A stretch of 64,000 nucleotides of DNA from Streptomyces sp. NRRL F-5126. GTDB taxonomy: Bacteria; Actinomycetota; Actinomycetes; Streptomycetales; Streptomycetaceae. This document shows positions 60,684-64,000 of the stretch, piece by piece; positions within the stretch are counted from its first letter, which is position 1, and every line of letters begins with the position of its first letter. The translations under genes and the position numbers were made by a program. Under the pieces are notes generated by a model. The model was not told the origin of the DNA, ran no database searches, and saw only the letters and a program-made list of their open reading frames with translations. The stretch covers positions 305,854-369,853 of the forward strand of contig NZ_JOFZ01000005.1 in NCBI RefSeq assembly GCF_000721265.1. Reading direction: 5' to 3'.

Positions 60684-61691
60684 ATGACGCACCGCCCCGG
60701 CCGACGCCGGATACTCCACCGAGCACCGTTCCTTCGGGCGGCGTCGGTCGCCACCGCGGTCCTCGCGGCCACCACCCTCGTCGCCGGCTGCGGCTCAGGA
60801 AAGCCGGCGGACGCCGCATCGACCCGGGCCTCGGCATCGGGATCGGCCGCCGCCTCGTTCCCCGTCACCCTGCGGGCCGGCAACGGCAAGGTCACCATCG
60901 ACGCACGGCCCAAGCACATCGTGTCGCTCTCGCCGACCGCGACCGAGGACCTCTACGCCGTCGGCGCGGGCAAGCAGGTCGTCGCCGTCGACGCCGACTC
61001 CGACTACCCCTCGGGCGCGCCCGTCACCAGCCTCAGCGGCCTGACTCCGAACATCGAGGCGATCGCCAAGTACAGCCCGGACCTCGTCGTCGCCTCCCAG
61101 GACTCCGGCGGCCTCGTAAACCGGCTGCGCAAGCTCGGCGTGCCGGTGATGATCGAGCCGGCGGCGGCGACGATCGAGGACGCCTACACGCAGATCGACC
61201 GGATAGGCAGGGCCACCGGCCACGCGGCGCGGGCCGCGCAGACCGTCGCCGGGATGAAGTCGCGGATAGCCGCCACGGTCAAGCGGGCCGGCAGCCACCA
61301 CACCGGCCTCCGCTACTACTGGGAGCTGGGAGCCGACCCCTACTACTCGGCGACCTCGTCGACCTTCGTGGGCAGGGTCGCGTCGCTGTTCGGCCTCAAG
61401 AACGTGGCCGACAAGGCGGACAAGGCGGCCGACGGCGGATACCCGCAGCTCTCCCAGGAGTACATCGTCTCCGCGCGGCCGCAGCTGATCTTCCTCGCCG
61501 ACAACGGGAAGTCCGACGGCGGGCAGAGCCCCGCGATTGTCTCGGCGCGCCCCGGCTGGTCGGGCATCCCCGCCGTGCGCGGCAAGGCGGTCATCGGCCT
61601 CGACGGCGACGTCGCCTCCCGCTGGGGACCGCGCCTGCCCCAGCTCGTCGACGCGATCGCCCGGGCGGTCGAGAAGGCGCCTTCCCGGTGA
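60684..61691 (+). CDS. btuF: Cobalamin-binding lipoprotein of ABC importer (BtuF)
   Basis: 335 aa from the ATG at 60684 (GGGAGGAAG). Signal with lipobox LVAGC (Cys36). Class III periplasmic-binding fold: PKHIVSLSPTATEDLYAVGAGKQVVAVDADSDYPSGAP, then YSPDLVVASQDSGGLVNRLRKLGVPVMI. This fold serves B12, haem and siderophores; the upstream cobalamin riboswitch identifies corrinoid as the ligand. Operon with the permease and ATPase. Confidence 0.85.
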   Translation: MTHRPGRRRILHRAPFLRAASVATAVLAATTLVAGCGSGKPADAASTRASASGSAAASFPVTLRAGNGKVTIDARPKHIVSLSPTATEDLYAVGAGKQVVAVDADSDYPSGAPVTSLSGLTPNIEAIAKYSPDLVVASQDSGGLVNRLRKLGVPVMIEPAAATIEDAYTQIDRIGRATGHAARAAQTVAGMKSRIAATVKRAGSHHTGLRYYWELGADPYYSATSSTFVGRVASLFGLKNVADKADKAADGGYPQLSQEYIVSARPQLIFLADNGKSDGGQSPAIVSARPGWSGIPAVRGKAVIGLDGDVASRWGPRLPQLVDAIARAVEKAPSR

Positions 61692-61710
61692 CGGGGAACG
61701 GGCGCAGGCC

Positions 61711-62742
61711 GTGATCCGGGCAGCGGCCCGCTCCCGCACGGTGCGCCTGTACGCGGTCGCGGTGGTCTTCCTCGCCTGCGCGGTGCTCGTCGGCGCCATG
61801 GCAGGAGCCGCGGGCCTCAGCCCCGCGGCGACGGCGGCCGCGCTGCTCGACCGGCTGCCGTTCGTGCATCTGCACTCCGGGCTGAGCTCGCTCGACCACG
61901 CGGTGCTGTTCCAGATCAGGATGCCTCGCGTGGTGCTCGGCGCGCTGGTCGGCGGAGCGCTCTCGCTCGCGGGCGCGGGCTATCAGGGCGTGTTCCGCAA
62001 CCCGCTCGTCGACTCCTCGCTGCTGGGGTCGTCGGCCGGCGCCGGCCTCGGCGCGACCCTCGCCATCGTCACGCTGGGCGGCGCGGCGTCGAGTGCCGTA
62101 CCCGCGGCCGCGTTCGCCGGGTCGCTCGCCGGGGTGGCCATCGCGTACCTCGTCGGCGTGTCGGGCGGGCCCGGCACGTCCACGCTGCTGCTGGCCGGCC
62201 TTGCGGTCTCGCTTTTCCTCGCGGCCGTCCAGACGTACGTGCTGCAGCGCTCAAGCCAGGACATCCAGCAGGTCTACTCCTGGCTGCTCGGCTCCCTCTC
62301 CGCCGCCACCTGGCACCAGACGCGGGAGATCCTTCCCTACGTGGCGGTCGCCGCGGTGGTGGTGCTGGTGCACGGCCGCCACCTCGACGTGCTGGCCGTG
62401 GGCGACGAGGAGGGCCGCTCCCTCGGGCTGCACCCCGGCAGGATCCGGCTGATCGTCGTGGCGGGGTGCGCGCTGGCCGCGGCGAGCGCCGTGGCGGTCA
62501 GCGGGCTGATCGGCTTCGTCGGCATCGTCGTGCCGCACGCGGTCAGGCGGCTGGCCGGCACCTCGTACCGGGTCGTCCTCCCGCTGTCCCTGCTCTTCGG
62601 CGCCGGATCCCTGATCCTCGCCGACGCCGCGGCCCGCACTCTCGTGGCACCGGCGGAACTGCCGATCGGCGTCGTGACCGCGCTCGTCGGCTCGCCCGCG
62701 TTCGTGCTGATCCTGCGCACCACGCGATCGGTGCGCACATGA
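61711..62742 (+). CDS. btuC: Cobalamin ABC importer permease (BtuC/FecCD family)
   Basis: 343 aa from the GTG at 61711, 19 bp after btuF. About ten membrane helices. RMPRVVLGALVGGALSLAGAGYQGVFRNPLVDSSLLGSSAGAGLGA is the FecCD signature and VSGLIGFVGIVVPHAVRRLAG the ATPase contact loop. Homodimer with BtuD; imports corrinoids across the membrane. Stop overlaps the ATPase start (ATGA). Confidence 0.88.
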   Translation: MIRAAARSRTVRLYAVAVVFLACAVLVGAMAGAAGLSPAATAAALLDRLPFVHLHSGLSSLDHAVLFQIRMPRVVLGALVGGALSLAGAGYQGVFRNPLVDSSLLGSSAGAGLGATLAIVTLGGAASSAVPAAAFAGSLAGVAIAYLVGVSGGPGTSTLLLAGLAVSLFLAAVQTYVLQRSSQDIQQVYSWLLGSLSAATWHQTREILPYVAVAAVVVLVHGRHLDVLAVGDEEGRSLGLHPGRIRLIVVAGCALAAASAVAVSGLIGFVGIVVPHAVRRLAGTSYRVVLPLSLLFGAGSLILADAAARTLVAPAELPIGVVTALVGSPAFVLILRTTRSVRT

Positions 62743-63605
62743 GCCGGCCCGCGCCCCCACTCCCCGGTCCGGCCGGACACGAACCGCCCGTGCCCGGCCA
62801 CCCCGCTCCCGGTCCTGCGGCTGACGGCCCGGCCGGGCTCGACGTCACCGGGCTCGACATCGATCTGGACGGCACCCCGGTCGTGCGCGCCGTGTCCTGC
62901 ACCGTCGCACCGGGCGGCTGGCTGGCGCTGATCGGGCCCAACGGTGCGGGCAAGTCGACCGTCCTGCGTGCCATCGCAGGACTGGCCCGCCATCGCGGCA
63001 CGGTCCTCGTCGGCTCCACCGACCTCGCAGGCCTGCGGGACCGGGAGCGGGCCCGGCTGATCGCCTACGTGCCGCAGGCGCCCGTGCTGCCGCCGGACAT
63101 GACGGTGCGGGAGTACGTGCTGCTCGGCCGGACGCCGCACCTCGGCTATCTGGCGCACCCGGGCGCCCGCGACCGGCGGGCGGGGGAGGAGTCCCTGGCC
63201 GCGCTCGACCTCACCCGGTTCGCGGACCGCCGCCTTTCCGCGCTCTCCGGCGGCGAGCGCCAGCGCGTCGCGCTCGCCCGCGCACTGGCACAGGAGCCCA
63301 GGATGCTGCTGCTCGACGAGCCCACCTCGGCGCTCGACCTGGGACACCAGCAGCATGTCCTCGACCTGGTGGACGAGTTGCGTCGCAGCCGGCGTCTGAC
63401 CGTCGTCACCACCCTGCACGACCTGACCACGGCCGCCCAGTACGCGCAGCGGCTCGTCCTGCTCGACGGCGGACGCGTAGCCGCGAACGGCACGCCTGCC
63501 GAGGTCATCACCGAGGAGCTGATCGCCCGCGTGTACGCGGCACGCGTGGCGGTGACCGAGGACCCCGAAGGGCGGCCGGTGGTCACCCCGCTGCGCAAAT
63601 CCTGA
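62739..63605 (+). CDS. btuD: Cobalamin ABC importer ATPase (BtuD)
   Basis: 288 aa. Pro/Ala/Gly-rich N-terminal ~32 residues precede the ATPase. Walker A IGPNGAGKST, Q-loop AYVPQAPVLPP, signature LSGGERQR, Walker B MLLLDEPTSALDLGHQ, H-loop TTLHDLTTAAQYA. The FepC/BtuD subclass fits. Coupled to btuC by ATGA. Riboswitch-controlled as part of the btuFCD transcript. Confidence 0.87.
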   Translation: MSRPAPPLPGPAGHEPPVPGHPAPGPAADGPAGLDVTGLDIDLDGTPVVRAVSCTVAPGGWLALIGPNGAGKSTVLRAIAGLARHRGTVLVGSTDLAGLRDRERARLIAYVPQAPVLPPDMTVREYVLLGRTPHLGYLAHPGARDRRAGEESLAALDLTRFADRRLSALSGGERQRVALARALAQEPRMLLLDEPTSALDLGHQQHVLDLVDELRRSRRLTVVTTLHDLTTAAQYAQRLVLLDGGRVAANGTPAEVITEELIARVYAARVAVTEDPEGRPVVTPLRKS

Positions 63606-63898
63606 CGCGCGGCTTCGTCGTCCTGGGCGTCGGAGTACGGTCCGCGCGGAATCAGAGTGGGCGGCGTGAGGCTGGAGCCCGCGACACGCATCGCATCGCA
63701 CTGCGCTCGACGCCAGAGCCGACCGGGCGCCGAACTCATGCGCCGGACGGCCACGGCGGGGCGGCAGGCAGTATTGGCGGTGGCGGCGCTCGCCGGCATC
63801 CCCTGGGCCGAGGCCGGCCGTTTGCACCCGGTCGATCAGACGACGGCGCGTGCAGGCGCACGTCCATGGGACCGCTCCTGGACACAGTGCCTGCCGGG
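63606..63898. other. Intergenic region without a recognised gene
   Basis: 293 bp. A rightward frame from an ATG at 63738 gives a signal-like start (MRRTATAGRQAVLAVAALAG) and stays open to the window edge, but it overlaps the leftward tail at 63899 and is not strongly protein-like afterwards. Confidence 0.3.
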
Positions 63899-64000
63899 TC
63901 AGTCCGCGGCGATCCACTCCCTCGCCACAGCGGCTTCCGCGACCATTGTCTCGCGGGCGTTCTCCAGAACGGCTGACACCTGCGGTGCTGGGATGACGAC
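63899..64000 (-). CDS. C-terminal tail of an RraA-like protein (partial)
   Basis: 33 residues before a TGA at 63901-63899: VVIPAPQVSAVLENARETM..EAAVAREWIAAD. This follows the RraA-type ending (GVVVVPxxxxxxVLxxAxxxxxxE), as in the aldolase at 3903 of this window. The rest lies beyond the right edge. Weak: the match is short. Confidence 0.4.
   Translation of the reverse strand, partial: VVIPAPQVSAVLENARETMVAEAAVAREWIAAD

Noticed and set aside
1..64000. Mobile element or integrated plasmid carrying the catabolic island
   Set aside because: No integrase, transposase, flanking direct repeat or tRNA gene was found at 1882 or 28626, and codon use looks like that of the flanking genes.

Overview
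The window comes from a very GC-rich actinomycete, almost certainly a Streptomyces or close relative. The evidence is codon use with G/C in nearly every third position, many GTG and TTG starts, twin-arginine and lipobox signal peptides, two TTGTCCACA-type DnaA boxes, a SepF paralogue, a LytR-CpsA-Psr protein with LytR_C tail, a SpoIIE-type phosphatase and a small anti-sigma-like ATPase. No rRNA, tRNA, CRISPR array or insertion sequence was recognised.

Layout. (1) 1-1573: truncated LCP cell-wall ligase. (2) 1882-28626: a large catabolic island. It holds a leftward alcohol dehydrogenase, RraA-type aldolase, LigJ-type hydratase and PBP-fold decarboxylase operon. Divergent to that are a second decarboxylase and an RpiB-like gene. 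A leftward operon then carries ferredoxin, Rieske oxygenase, an FtsZ-like remnant, a PanB-like protein, an alpha/beta hydrolase and a sensor phosphatase. The rightward genes are bicupin-eutA and bicupin-methyltransferase-MFS, with a ferredoxin reductase between them, then an FCD-type GntR regulator and a three-gene ABC importer. (3) 28604-37897: housekeeping and mixed genes (glycosyltransferase, amino-acid permease, SepF-like, MazG-like, DUF6099-like, F420 LLM oxidoreductase, MmuM, arginine deiminase plus ornithine carbamoyltransferase, anti-sigma-like ATPase). (4) 38074-45382: an aryl-CoA cluster for 2-aminobenzoate or salicylate (CoA ligase, two-domain monooxygenase/reductase, crotonase, acyl-CoA dehydrogenase, RidA, PaaX regulator). 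(5) 45703-60319: secreted or surface proteins (penicillin-acylase family, PGRP amidase with tachylectin/VCBS-like repeats, GH2 enzyme with inserted discoidin domains, NodB-like lipoprotein, YVTN propeller lipoprotein) plus a TetR gene, a decayed MFS gene and an Rrf2 gene. (6) 60450-63605: cobalamin riboswitch and BtuFCD importer. (7) 63899-64000: a C-terminal tail, probably RraA-like.

The main result is that the island looks like one regulon. A 19-bp motif near TGGYCTNATGGACNTACCA recurs at or next to the promoters of the adh operon/second decarboxylase, ferredoxin operon, first bicupin, ferredoxin reductase, second bicupin, the GntR gene itself and the ABC importer. Three copies are strong and four are weaker. 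The enzyme set (Rieske oxygenase, dihydroxyphthalate-type decarboxylases, two bicupins, LigJ/LigK-type lower pathway) suggests degradation of an aromatic carboxylate to pyruvate and oxaloacetate. It lacks a LigAB or intradiol dioxygenase and has four odd partners: EutA without EutBC, a PanB-like protein with changed catalytic residues, a truncated FtsZ-like protein, and a hydrolase with a Cys nucleophile and no evident catalytic His. I know of no described pathway with this combination. The substrate is not determinable from sequence alone.

The second aromatic cluster (region 4) has its own shared promoter element, TGACGAYRGTCA-N9-GATAG, before both rightward operons. This fits control by its PaaX-family regulator.
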